A model generated the notes under the pieces. The model did not search any database and was not told the DNA's origin. It worked only from the letters and a program-made list of their open reading frames with translations. Of a DNA stretch of 64,000 nt, positions 34,811-45,525 are shown one piece after another. The stretch lies in assembly GCA_036936605.1 (NCBI GenBank), contig JAUPFV010000001.1, positions 342,189,081 to 342,253,080 on the forward strand, written 5' to 3'. How positions within the stretch are numbered: position 1 is the stretch's first letter; every line of letters begins with the position of its first letter. The stretch comes from Limnanthes douglasii subsp. nivea. Lineage: Eukaryota > Streptophyta > Magnoliopsida > Brassicales > Limnanthaceae. The position numbers and the translations under genes are program-made.

Positions 34811-35287
34811 GTTATAGAAACTTATAGTTTCCAATTACATATTTTGTAGGAGGAGCCTGCCCAGCCTCCATTTATGGATGCCGACTACACTAGAATATTC
34901 AATACGGATAGGTTATTTACTAAAGATGAATTGGATGCTTTCATGGACATTGAATCAAAGAAGATCAAGTTTGTCACAATTACAAAGCTCTACAATAGCG
35001 GGAAATGGGGAAGGACTCCTAGGTTAGAGTACGCTTGCGAGCGATACGGTGTATTCGTACCAAAAGCGAAACCAGAAACTTTAAGAAAGTGGAAGACATC
35101 GACGAAGAAATGTAATTGTCCGTTTGCACTAAAAGGTCATCTGATCAACGTACTAGCCATGAAATGACGTTTGGAGGTGATAAACGGTACTCATAATCAT
35201 GAACCATATGTTCGCCTAGACGGTCATTCCCGCGCTTGTAGGCTAAAACAGGATGAAGATGAACTAGTTCGTAGTTTGTCTCACTTC

Positions 35288-35714
35288 CGGTGTGGATAAT
35301 AATCGCCTGAGGGTAGGCTAGTAATTTCAGTTGGTGTTTTAAGGAATTATGTGGGTGTTAAGTGTTTAGAGTAGAGAGTAGAGAGATAATTAAGCAGTTT
35401 GGTAGCAGTTAATTCTCATTACCTATAGTTAATGCAGGTGGTTGGGTATTTATACCCTGATGTTTGGGCCCTTATGGGCTTTCAGGTCATGTTTAATGGA
35501 CCCGGGTCATGTTCAAAGACCCATGAGCTCTAAGTAGGAGAGCAAGTAGCTTAGTCAAGAAGTGTTTAGGTTTTTTAGTACTTTTGTCATAGTTCGAACA
35601 GTCCTATGGTCATAGTGTTCAAATTGATCTGTCCGGTCCATGTGATATTTCCGGTCCGGAGGCCTTGGACTGATCTGTCCATGTCCGGGGAGCATGCTGA
35701 ATTCGGACTCATCA
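35288..35714 (-). repeat. Element C LTR, left copy
   Basis: 427 bp. Read on the minus strand it begins TGATGAGTCCGAATTC and ends TTATTATCCACACCG, where the other copy ends in CCA. The promoter-like GGTATAAATACCC is near 35,444-35,456 on the minus strand. Confidence 0.8.
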
Positions 35715-36147
35715 GGAGCCCCTTTTTTAGGTGTTTGAGCAAGTATTCTTGTCAGAGACCTGAAAAACAGTCCGACGTCAGAAGTAGTTTTCAATCCGGA
35801 CAGGTCTATGGGTTTTTCCGGACAGATAAAGCTTCACGAATTCAAAACGGTTTTGCCAGAGTTCGTGGGACACGTGTCGCTCTCCGATTGGTTGCTTTAG
35901 CCGTTTTTTCACCTTGAATTTCGAACCCACCTTCTTCGAAAAGCAACCTCTTTAATTACAAATGGTGACATCAGCGCCGTCTTTTAATTATTGCCAAACT
36001 TTTCGAATTCTCCTAGGAATCAACTGCTTTTTCAGATTTACTATAAATTCAGACTCACTTTCTACTGTTTTACTATCTCTTTCATATTTACTCTGCATAT
36101 TTTCTTAGAGCTTTCTCTCTCTAAAGCAAAGATTTACTTGATAGTTT

Positions 36148-38065
36148 ATGTTCACAGCAAGGACTGCTTTGATCAAAGGCGGGTGGCTCAACCTCTCTGA
36201 GTTGGAGAAGGCACAAAAAGTCGAGAAGGAAAGACGAATCGCAGCAGGGTTACCTACTTCGCCTGTTAACAGACCAATCGCCTCTGCTGCAGAGTCAGAT
36301 CGAGGATCTTCTTCCTCCAAAGGCACTAAGCCTAGAAAGTTATTCCAACCTAGCCTTTCCCCCATCATCTCTGGTTCCTCTGTTCAGGAATCAGAATCCA
36401 TTGTCGAACCAGGAGTAACTGCCACCAGCTTCAAAAAACCCTCACCCTTCATAGCGATGGGATCAGACATTGAGAACTCCCCAGAGAAGTTAGTTGACCG
36501 AAGAAAGAGTCGGCTGGTTAAGGGGCAAGCCTCCAAGAACACTCCCTCAAAATCGGGGGCAAAAAATAGCAGTTCTGGGTCTGGAGTGCCTATCAGAGCT
36601 CCCCGGGAAAGACTACCTGGTCCGGAGGCTAGCAGCCCAGCACTTCAAAGAGAGACTTCTGCCTCAGAGCCCCAGCCTGAGACTAGAAGTCTAGGAAACA
36701 CTGAAGACCCGCAGTCCGGAAGCCAGACTTCTCCCCGGGCCACTACCACTGATATTCCTCCAACGATCATGGACGAAAGAATGGAGGACTCTGCTGAAGA
36801 AGTCCCTTTCGAGTCTGAGCCCTCCGGTCAGACTAGTAATACTGCTGCTGCCAAAAAAGATAAAGGCAAAGAAAAACTGTGCTTGAGGCATCCAAAGCTG
36901 CCGGAGTGTCTCGAAGGGAAGGTAGGGCCTTGTTTTCACAAGGTCGAACTTAAATACCTCTTGGCCTTACAGAAGACCAAGTATGCTTTCATCCATACGG
37001 CTGAACTGGGTCGAATGCGCACAAAATGGAGGATCCCAGAAAATGTGAAGATAAGGATTCCCATAGATCCCAAAACTCCTATGGATTGCAAGCTGAATGA
37101 AATAGTCATCTTCACGGAGCTATTTAATTGGGGACTCAGATTCCCATTGGACCCAGAGATTATCAGATATTTTCATCTGATCAAACTCTGTCCGAGCCAG
37201 CTGAGCCCCAACGCTTGGTATACTCTGATGTCATGCATCATGACATCAAGGCTGTCCGGGATCCCTCTTCCTATGGAAGAGTTTGTTGCAGTGGCCAATC
37301 TTTGCAAACATTACCAATTCCCCTTCTACCACTTCAATATGGGGGACAGTTTCAAAGCTGTTGATGATCTGTTGGAGTCTGAGAGCAAATGGAGGAGCCA
37401 GTTTTTGTTCGTCAGTGGCGCTTGGGAAAACGGACAGAAGATCAAGTCCGGAGTGAACCCAAGCCTCCTCAAAAGCAGGTGGAGGAGTGACCGTAAGTCT
37501 CCTACTTTAAATTTTTGTCTACTTCTTCCTTCTTAAAGTTGGTTTTAAATTAATTGGTCTTTCTTTTGTCTTAATAGAACTGCCTAAGGAGTTCGGTGAT
37601 TACTTGAAGGCCGGACATGTCACTTGTGGCAAAATCAATGCCTGGGCTGCAGAGAACTGGGGGAACCGATTCCACAATGCTTTCACTAGTGGAAATCTGG
37701 CAAGGTCTCACCTGTGGAACACCACAGGTCGGAGAGACTTAACTTGGGAGGAGCTCACCACCCAGCCTTCTCCGGACACTGTTCTTAAGAGGAACCATGA
37801 ACCAGATGGGACACTCTTCTTGCCAGGCTGGGCCAAAGCCCCAAGCAAAATGAAGGGCAAAAAGAAAGGCAAAAAGGTGGTGAGCGATGCTAATCCTGCT
37901 GATGCTGAGAAGGATGCTCCAACAGACCCGGAAGGGCCAGCCCAGAGCCAAATCGATGCTGCTCTTTTGCAAGTAGTGGAGCAAGAGACCGAAAGGCAGG
38001 AAGCAGACCTCCCAAAACCTCCAAGGGCATTTGGTGTGGATAATAATCGCCTGAGGGTAGGCTAG
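36148..38065 (+). CDS. Accessory ORF of Element C (Tat-type antisense ORF family)
   Basis: Exon 1 is 36,148-37,492 and exon 2 is 37,578-38,065, with GT (37,493) and AG (37,577) borders; the join is in frame. Residues 1 to about 250 are Ser/Pro-rich and disordered. The conserved part follows: VIFTELFNWGLRFPLDPEI, LCPSQLSPNAWYTLMSCIM, FLFVSGAWENGQ, and in exon 2 PKEFGDYLKAG and WGNRFHNAF. The same blocks occur in Gypsy-D on the strand opposite gag-pol. It resembles the plant 'putative gypsy type transposon' domain (family name from memory). The inferred transcription of Element C is leftward, so this ORF is antisense, as in Gypsy-D. The stop lies inside the right LTR. Uninterrupted apart from the intron. 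Function unknown. Confidence 0.7.
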
Positions 38066-38458
38066 TAATTTCAGTTGGTGTTTTAAGGAAGTATGTGGGT
38101 GTTAAGTGTTTAGAGTAGAGAGTAGAGAGATAATTAAGCAGCTTGGTAGCAGTTAATTCTCATTACCTATAGTTAATGCAGGTGGTTGGGTATTTATACC
38201 CTGATGTTTGGGCCCTTATGGGCTTTCGTGTCATGTTTAATGGACCCGGGTCATGTTCAAAGACCCATGAGATCTAAGTAGGAGAGCAAGTAGATTAGTC
38301 AAGAAGTGTTTAGGTTTTTTAGTACTTTTGTCATAGTTCGAACAGTCCTATGGTCATAGTGTTCAAATTGATATGTCCGGTCCATGTGATATGTCCCGTC
38401 CGGAGGCCTTGGACTGATCTGTCCGTGTCCGGGGAGCATGCTGAATTCGGACTCATCA
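38032..38458 (-). repeat. Element C LTR, right copy
   Basis: 427 bp, about 97% identical to the left copy by eye. Its first bases are also the 3' end of the accessory ORF. Confidence 0.8.
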
Positions 38459-39189
38459 ACTTCGGTTCGCGTCCTAGAGAGATATATAGTGGTTTGAAGT
38501 ACCAATATCCCGAGAACATTTCGAACATGTGTGCAATCTACAATTGCCTCCAAAAACATCGGGATGTTGAGCACGGGGGACAAACGCAAATGCAATATTT
38601 GTTGACGAAGTTGAAGGAGAATGGATACTCCACGTGAGAGAGTTTGAAAGACGATTCAAAGGTGATCACTGACTTTTTTTTTGCACACCCTACTAGCATA
38701 GACTTATTACGTACATTCCCGAACGTGCTATTCATGGACTGTACGTACAAGACGATTAGGTTTAAGATGCCGTTATTAGAGATTGTTGGTTTAACGTCGA
38801 CTTCCATTACATTTACCGTTGTGTGCATATTTATGAGCGGAGAGAAGATTGGAAACTACGTATGAGCTTTGGAAACTTTTTGTGGTTTGATATATGGATA
38901 GCGGGTGCGCATTTCCATCCGTTATTGTTACCGATCGAGAGTTAGCTCTCATGCGAGCGATCGATAATATTTTTCCGAACACACACCACTTGTTATGCAC
39001 GTGGCACATTAGTAAGAACATTCTTGGGGCGGTCCGAAAGATATTACACGATGATGCGGTAGCGAAACAATTTGTTGAGTTTTACGGCTACGTTGCGAGG
39101 GCGAACACGGTTGAGAGTTACCAAAAGAATCTAGATATACCGAAGGAGATGTTTGCATCTCAACCAGAGTGTTTTGCGTATGTTATGAA

Positions 39190-39398
39190 CATCGTTTTAC
39201 AAAAAAGGTACCTCTGCTTGATTTGTTCACGGTTGCGCACGACTAGACCTCCAGTTCCTAAACGGTCGTAGCCGTAGTACATCTTACAAAGGACTCGCTC
39301 AAAAAACGCATCGCTAGTATCTTCCCCCATCTCTCGGCGGGCAATCTTCACCGCCTCAAGCAAATGGTAGTCTTCATGAGGAGTAAACTCTATTTGTT
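39190..39398 (-). pseudogene. SANT-like gene of MULE-2, copy a, truncated
   Basis: Reads FTPHEDYHLLEAVKIARRE, then FFERVLCKMYYGYDRL and VRNREQIKQRY, homologous to the MULE-1 SANT-like protein (DDAHLLKAVKAVKF, FFDEVLCMMYFMYG). After about residue 66 it runs directly into antisense transposase sequence, so its C-terminal half is missing. It lies on the PMD strand, as in MULE-1. A TATA-like CCTATATAAAGG lies 50-60 bp upstream. Confidence 0.7.
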
Positions 39399-39447
39399 AA
39401 ACTGTTTATGTTTGATTAGTGTTTCAGAATGTTAAAGGTTTTGAGTC

Positions 39448-39460
39448 CCTTTATATAGGG
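39448..39460 (-). promoter_or_regulatory. TATA box of SANT-like copy a
   Basis: CCTATATAAAGG on the minus strand. Confidence 0.5.
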
Positions 39461-39504
39461 TTTTTTAGGGCGAGATTTTTTAAGAAAGTGAAGTAAAGTT
39501 TGGA

Positions 39505-39657
39505 GGGAGTTTTTTATTTTTGAGAATGAGCGGGAGTTTTTTATTTTTGAGAATGAGCGAGAGTTTTTTATTTTTGAGAACGAGCGGGAGTTGTTGATTT
39601 TTGAGAACGAGCGGGAGTTTTTTATTTTTGAGAATGAGCGGGAGTTTTCTATTTCTG
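39505..39657. repeat. 27 bp minisatellite between divergent SANT-like genes
   Basis: Unit GGGAGTTTTTTATTTTTGAG then AATGAGC, starting at 39,505, 39,532, 39,559, 39,586 and 39,613, with a sixth diverged unit. The 85-codon minus frame with NSRSFSKIK repeats is its by-product. Confidence 0.9.
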
Positions 39658-39718
39658 ACTTTACACGTGTCACGTTTTCATTCGTATAACTGAATTATGT
39701 TATCTGCAACGAAAATGT

Positions 39719-39728
39719 CTATAAATAG
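39719..39728 (+). promoter_or_regulatory. TATA box of SANT-like copy b
   Basis: CTATAAATAG, about 60 bp before the coding start of the plus-strand SANT-like ORF. Confidence 0.55.
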
Positions 39729-39781
39729 ATGTTGCATTCACATTAAAGTGTAAATTAGTTGATAAATTAAGCAAAAAATTA

Positions 39782-40172
39782 TGTCCATGGACTGAGTTGG
39801 AAGATCAATATCTGATGAGGGCATCAATTGAAGCTGGTAACATGAACATTTCAGAGGGGGGTAAAAGGTACTGCGAGGCATTGGTATGCCAGATGTACTT
39901 CCTGTATGGAAGGGATGGTGTTCAGCCGCCTAGAATTTCAATACGTGTTGATGGAGTGAGAGCTAGGTGGTCGGTCCTAGTCACATTCCGTCAACATCCA
40001 GTTTTTGGCCTCATCGAATTGGAACGTCGTGTTGCGTGTAACCGGTTCAACTATCAAGTTACAGATTCTATAACAGAGGACCAACTGGATTCGGTCCACG
40101 CTAAAGGAAATGCGTGACTACCAAGATGCGAAAGAAGAAAGGAAGTTCATGAAATGGAACTGTCCTAATAAA
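39782..40172 (+). pseudogene. SANT-like gene of MULE-2, copy b, probably frameshifted
   Basis: The main frame (39,797-40,117) reads WTELEDQYLMRASIEAG, then YCEALVCQMYFLYGRD and RVDGVRARWSVLV. It shares the helix plus CxMYFxYG core with the MULE-1 protein. The only ATGs (39,781 and 39,787) are in another frame that stops at once, so a one-base change at the start is likely. At 40,100 a second frame gives MRDYQDAKEERKFMKWN and a natural-looking end, suggesting another frameshift. It is inverted relative to copy a. Confidence 0.6.
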
Positions 40173-40300
40173 TAAGTATGAGTGTGTGCTTCAGTTTAAG
40201 TATGAGTGTGTGTTTCAGTTTAAGTATGAGTGCGTGTTTGAATTTGTGTTTGAGTGTGTGTTTGAATTTGTGTTTGAGTGTGTGCTCTAGTTTATGTATG
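40173..40300. repeat. 22-24 bp minisatellite
   Basis: Unit AAGTATGAGTGTGTGTTTCA with a GTTT tail, starting at 40,174, 40,198 and 40,222, then shorter diverged units to about 40,300. Confidence 0.8.
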
Positions 40301-40585
40301 ATATTGTGTTTAGTTTTATGTTGACCTTATGTTACTTATGTTCGAACAACAAAACCAGTGCTTTGAGATTGAGTAGATTTGAGTCTTTTCAGATTACTAT
40401 GGAATTCCATTATAAAATTCTAAACGGATAAAATTGAGTTGGAATCGAACCCATAAAATTGATAAATTTAAAGCAAGCATACAATAATTTAAAATACAAT
40501 AAATAAAATCAGTCATAAAATAAACCGGTTACAAAATATAGTGCTAACGTCAAAAAATCTGACAAAAGTATGATGCGAGTAATAA
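40301..40585. other. Short spacer, no gene recognised
   Basis: AT-rich interval between the minisatellite and the PMD stop. Nothing recognisable. Confidence 0.5.
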
Positions 40586-41643
40586 TCAGTGATGTGTATA
40601 CCTCTCAACGATCCTGCACATGTGAAGAGCGGTCTCTACCAGATCCTCATACTCCAACGTCGGTATCGATGGAGCAAACCGAGCAATGTGCTTGTATCCT
40701 GCGTAGTCAGCAACACCATGCGGCTCCAACCGAGGACCTCCAACTGCAGCAGAGCTACTAACGATGTACCACAACTTCCTCTTCACCCAAACATAGTACA
40801 TCGGGTCAACACTCTCTCCACTACCACGGTATAACGTGCCATCAGGAGTGTACACATGGTACTCCTAATCCCTCCACAAGTGAGCGTCCCAAATGTATCT
40901 GCAGGCCATCTTCTTCCCTTCTTTTTTCATGCAGGAAGGCGTATATCCTTAGGAATGAGTTGTATGAACCCCATCTGTCGAGTGACACGATCAGGTTAAT
41001 ATAACACAATAACATCGAACACCTTAAGCGTCAACTCAACCCAAGTAACCGGCTGGAACGGATAATGGTCCCGTAAGTGTATGAAGGGAAGGAACATGAC
41101 CTATAAATAAATAAATGAACAAGTTAGCCATATATATTAGTAAAAATAATTAGAATTAAAATGAACAAATATGACTTACATCTGACTCCGTGCACGTCGA
41201 AAGTGCATGTCTGATCTGCCCTCGCACATCATGAGAAACGCCAATCTTTTGCAGCGCATGTCGGCACATATGGGGCATAGATATGTCATAATCGCAAAAC
41301 AGTGGAGCCCGAAGCTGAATGAAGTGGGCAAATATCCATGACTCGAGCATCCCGATAAACCCACAAATGCCTTCTGTACCATGCAGAGATCCCTGACTAA
41401 GGGAGTGGTACAACTGTGCTAAAACCAACTGACCCCAGTTGAACCTATGCATACCCTGGTGTTGGTTCACGAACTGGAGGTAATCTAAAGGAATGTTGTT
41501 GCCGGTTTTGTTGGCACAGATGGTGGTACCTAACAAATTCAGCATGTAGGCACGGGTGGAATGATCTACCCTATCATCTGTGATCCTACTATCACTATAC
41601 CTATCACCCGTAAATGTAGTGCGCAGCCACCCAAGGTTCACAC

Positions 41644-41972
41644 TAATAAGGGAGTAATTCGTCGATCTTAATAGAAAAGGAGTTAATTGTAAACATGAGA
41701 AAGTAAATATGCCCCTTATTGTATTTATTATTTACTCGGAAACTATTTATAAATAAAGTAGTTTGTAAAGGACTAATAGTGAAATAATATAAGACCACTA
41801 AGGACATAAATGGGACCCACCTTCCCCACTATAAAAGGAAGCCCATTTATTCTTGGTGGGGGACGATTGAATATTATATTCTCTTTCTACTTTCTCTCTC
41901 TAGACTTTGATTTCAAGTCATATTAGGCTCGAGATCCAAGATCCTTTATCCTAGTCATTTATTCACTCATCA
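41644..41972 (+). repeat. Gypsy-D 5' LTR
   Basis: Begins TAATAAGGGAG (the 3' copy has TGATAAGGGAG, so the first G has mutated) and ends ACTCATCA. TATA box TATAAAAG at 41,830-41,837. Confidence 0.93.
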
Positions 41973-41973
41973 T

Positions 41974-41985
41974 TGGCACCGTCTG
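41974..41985 (+). promoter_or_regulatory. Gypsy-D primer binding site
   Basis: TGGCACCGTCTG directly after the LTR, a site used by many plant Ty3/gypsy elements. Confidence 0.8.
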
Positions 41986-42046
41986 TGGGAACCCGTGATA
42001 CGAAAAAGGAATCTTTTTCTTTCAAAATCGCGATCTAATCTTAAAG

Positions 42047-43936
42047 AATGAATGACGAAGCAGTCAGGGAAAGGGTCGGGAGAGAACTAGCCCGAGCCGT
42101 TTCAATGTCTGATGGCGAGGAAGCTCCGGGTCGGGAGTATTACGCACAGGGTCGGGATAAGAAATAGCCTTTTATCATGACCAGGAGACAACTGCTGGAA
42201 GATATCGCAAAGCTAAACGCTGAAAGAGAGCGAGCACTAGATGAAAAAAGAGTTCGGGATGGCAAAGGAAAAAAGCCGGTCATAGACAACCGCATCGAAG
42301 GCTATCCGACTATTGACCATCGTATCGATGCCCGACCTGTTCGTTATTATACGAGTCTCGCCCAGAAGACAAGCAGGATGGAAGAGCGGAGCAAGGCCAA
42401 AAGGATAGTCGGGGAATCTCTGCTGATTATACTTCTAATGATTCGTCGGGAAGAGAGTACCGACGCAAGGAAAGGCTAAACAAGCGCACTCAGAAAAGTA
42501 ACTCCCAACGCAATAGGGCATCCCGTTCCGACTCTCCCAAGTTCAAGAAGGGTAGCGCTGAGAAAAGAACGCCAGTGTCTTTCGAGAAAGAAGAAATGTT
42601 AACGGGCAGCAGAGAGGAGCGGGTAGTTCTACCCGAATTCCAGTGGCAGCAATCGAATAGCCAGACCCAGGGGTACCGGATCAGTAGCCAGTTCATCAAC
42701 CCAGGCGATGGAGGTTTGTATGGGATTCAGACTGAGGGGCTTGGAGGCGGATAGTTCGGATTCGGAATGAATTGGAGAGCTTCACCGTTGTCCGACGAAA
42801 TATTGTCGGGACACCTCTCGAAGAGGTTTGGCATTTCCAAATTGGAAAAGTATGAGGATAAGAGGGATCCAGATAACCACTTGGAAGCCTTCAAGAACTT
42901 TATGTTGAGCTTCGATAATTACGATAAGTTATTGTGCCGGGCGTTTTCGATGACCTTTAAGGATCGGGCATCTAAGTGGTATAACCGACTACCACAGGGT
43001 TGTATTAAAAACTTTGGGATGTTCTGGATGATGTTCCGCCAGCACTTTGTGGGAAGCAAAAGTTTCCAGGGCAACGGTGATACAATCTTCAACTGTAAAC
43101 AAAAACTGGGCGAAAGCCTCCGAGATTACACCAGGCGTTTCATCGATGCTAAGACCGACCTAGATCATTGCAAAGAGAACGTGGCTCTAACATCATATCG
43201 CTTGGGGTTGCTTCCAGGACCGATGAAGCAAGCAGTCACTAAAAAACAAGCTTTTACTTTTTCCACCGTTCTAGCTCAGGTGGAAAAGCAGATATTGATA
43301 AAAGAAACCGAGGCGTCTGAATTGGTTGCGCAAATTCAGCAAAGCGCGCAAGCGTCGTTCGTTATGAAACAGGGTGCTCAATCCAGTTATGCTCAGCAAG
43401 TCCAGCCAGTCAACATAATACCACCGACCCAGGCCTTACCAGTCAAGCCTCTGGCTTTCCAAGGCACAAAAGCAAAGCAAACAAACCAAGTAGTTTCGCG
43501 ACCCATGTCTAACAAGTGCATCCGACCTGCTCACTTCGCTGATTTGACAGAATGCGTGTCTTCAATCTATGAAAAGACTAAGAAGAGCGGGATATATTGA
43601 ATGCCTTTCCCCATACCAACACCTCGGGAACTTTGGAACAACCGATACTGCCGATACCATGAAGACATGGGACACGATACAAAGGATTGTATCGCTCTAA
43701 AAAAGGGGATACAGATGCTGATAGAGCATGGAAACCTACTTGAATATGTGAGAAAAAAAGCGCAGCAGGGCGTGGCTTCGAAAGAAATCGTGACGATACA
43801 GAATCTTGAGACCACCATGGCGATTTCCGAAGTGACAGACCCTTTTGATGTCTCCATCGAATATCTCAATCCCGATGTAAATCGTAACCTCATCGGGTCA
43901 TTGAAGAAGAAGCTGCGGAAAGTAACGGGAACGTAA
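42047..43936 (+). pseudogene. Gypsy-D gag
   Basis: A charged N-terminal part (42,047-42,480, with a stop and frame change) is followed by the gag core in ORF 42,767-43,600: LEKYEDKRDPDNHLEAFKNF, AFSMTFKDRASKWYNRLP, FxQHFVGSK and LRDYTRRFIDA, the retrotrans_gag pattern. A TGA at 43,598 separates it from the next in-frame segment (43,601-43,936), which carries YCRYHEDMGHDTKDC, a CxxH..H..C knuckle-like motif common in Tat elements. The product would package element RNA. Confidence 0.8.
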
Positions 43937-43962
43937 GAAACCTCTGTCGATTTATCGAATCA

Positions 43963-44501
43963 TTGACTATTTTCGGGGGTGATTCTATGGCAGGGATCAC
44001 ACACTCCTCCCGAAAGCGATATATTGTGAACCTGGCTACTCAGTTAGAGGCTCGGCCCTATCCTCATTCAAAAGGCATACCTTCACCAATTTTGTATTTT
44101 GATGACGACGACATGCGAGACATAGCCGGTCCGATGTCGTTATTGGAGCAGCCAGTGCGGGGGAAGAGGTTCGACGCATCCTTGTGGACACCGGAAGCTC
44201 AGCGAACATAATCTTCGCCTCGACATTCGCTAAGTTCAGGGCACCCCCGGTAATCACATGTTCGGATCGAACTATTATAGGTTTCACAGGTTTGGCAGCG
44301 GATGCGGTAGGAGAATTTGAAGGCATCGTTCAGTTAGGTCGCGGGCCATTCAAGAAGGAGGTCACCGTTTTATTCGTCGTGGTAGACGCACCGGCCTCCC
44401 ATAATGCGATATTTGGAAGGTCGTGGCTGTCACGAATGCACGTGGTAACGTCCATTATTCACCAATGCTTGAAATACGTGGTCAGGAACAACGTGGGGTA
44501 G
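43963..44501 (+). pseudogene. Gypsy-D aspartic protease
   Basis: One frame to about 44,170 (YFDDDDMRDIAGPM), then another carrying RRILVDTGSSANIIF with the catalytic DTG, and FVVVDAPASHNAIFGRSWLSRM. The two frames are shifted by one base near 44,160 (CGGGGGAAGAGG), which breaks the ORF just before the active site. Confidence 0.75.
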
Positions 44502-44770
44502 TGCGAAGCAGCCAGAAAGCGGCAAGAGAATGTTAACGAGCGGCTTTAGCACCAAAAAGGGATCAAGAGATGGAACAAGCGCGAGACTAGCAATTAGTGG
44601 GACTTCCCTTGGGATCGCTGCCTGTCGATGATCCCAGGGAAGCCCCCAGTTTTTTAACCACCGACGAAGAATGCGAAAAACACCAATTTACTGAAGGAAG
44701 AATTTTACAGATATGGGTCAGATTGTCGCCAGGTTTTAAGAAATAGTTGGTATCGTTGCTATAGGAAAAT

Positions 44771-45525
44771 TTGAATTTGTTCGTGTGGTGCTCAGGGGAC
44801 GTGACTGGAGTCCCAGAGAGCCATATACTTCACAAGTTAATTGTCAATAAGAACGTCAGACCCATCTCGCAAAAGCGTTGGGCCTTTTCCCCGGAAAAGG
44901 CAGAAATTATTCTGAGAGAGGTCGAAAGAATGCTCTGCGTCGGGCACATCAAAGAATCAAGTTACCCACGCTGGACGTCCAATCCCGTCCTAGTCAAAAA
45001 GAAGAACGGGAAGTGGCAAATATGTGTGGACTTTACCGACCTTAATCGAGCATGCCCAAAGGATCCTTTCCCGATGCCGAGAATTGACCAGTTGGTGGAT
45101 TCCACGTCGGGAAACAGATTACTCTTTTTTATGGATGCATATGCGGGCTACAATCAGATTAAATTGCACCCAGCGGATCAGGAAAGCACAACGTTTGTCA
45201 CGGGCCGATGCCTATATTGTTATAAGGTTATGCCGTTTGGGTTAAAAAACGCAGGAGCCACTTACCAATGATTGGTTAACAAGACCTTTGACTACCAGAT
45301 AGGCAGGAATATGGAGGTTTACATGATGACATGCTCGTGAAGAGCGGCACAGACGAAGACCATCTCGCTGATTTGAGGGAAACCTTTGACAATCTAAGGG
45401 GTATAAATCTCAAGTTAAACCCGGAGAAATGCTCCTTTGGGGTAAGGTCGGGCAAATTCCTAGGATTCTTTGTTAGCGAATAAGGAATCGAGGCAGACCC
45501 GATCCAATTACGAGCTCTTACCAAC
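44771..45525 (+). pseudogene. Gypsy-D reverse transcriptase
   Basis: Motifs in order: VESAHIKES-type start ERMLCVGHIKESSYPRW, NPVLVKKKNGKWQICVDFTD, LNRACPKDPFPMPRID, FFMDAYAGYNQIKLH and VMPFGLKNAGATYQ. A TGA (45,269-45,271) stands where the family has Arg (YQRLVN). The YVDDM motif at about 45,317 lacks one base (TAC.ATGATGACATG). Later KLNPEKCSFGV in another frame completes the domain. Not functional in this copy. Confidence 0.85.

Larger units (their letters stand above)
35288..38458 (-). mobile_element. Element C: 3.17 kb non-autonomous LTR retrotransposon
   Basis: Two 427 bp LTRs flank a 2.3 kb interior with one intron-containing ORF and no gag, protease, RT or integrase. The perfect 5 bp duplication ACTTC is at 35,283-35,287 and 38,459-38,463. 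The minus strand is the likely sense strand: the LTR has a TATAAATA box and the interior ends in a purine tract (AAAAAAGGGGCTCC, reverse of 35,715-35,728) next to the left LTR. No standard primer site was recognised. The LTRs differ at about 11 positions. Confidence 0.8.
34568..39190 (+). pseudogene. MULE-2 transposase, split by Element C and truncated
   Basis: Exon 1 is 34,568-34,636 (23 codons, homologous to MULE-1 exon 1: MGVSLEDLL versus LGISVEELM). Intron 1 is 34,637-34,849. Exon 2 runs from 34,850 and is cut at 35,287 by Element C, resuming at 38,464. It shows the FAR1-type finger (KKCNCPFALKG ... GTHNHEP), LLRTFPNVLFMDCTYKTIRF with the first catalytic Asp intact (unlike MULE-1), and VIVTDRELALMRAI with the second Asp. 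It stops at about 39,190, before the catalytic Glu, SWIM finger and OTU region. In-frame TGA codons at 35,165 and in SGEKIGNYV-stop stand where the family has Trp; another stop follows GYST. Confidence 0.8.

Noticed and set aside
39505..39657. Possible CRISPR-like array
   Set aside because: Units are contiguous 27 bp repeats without unique spacers, in plant DNA; a minisatellite.
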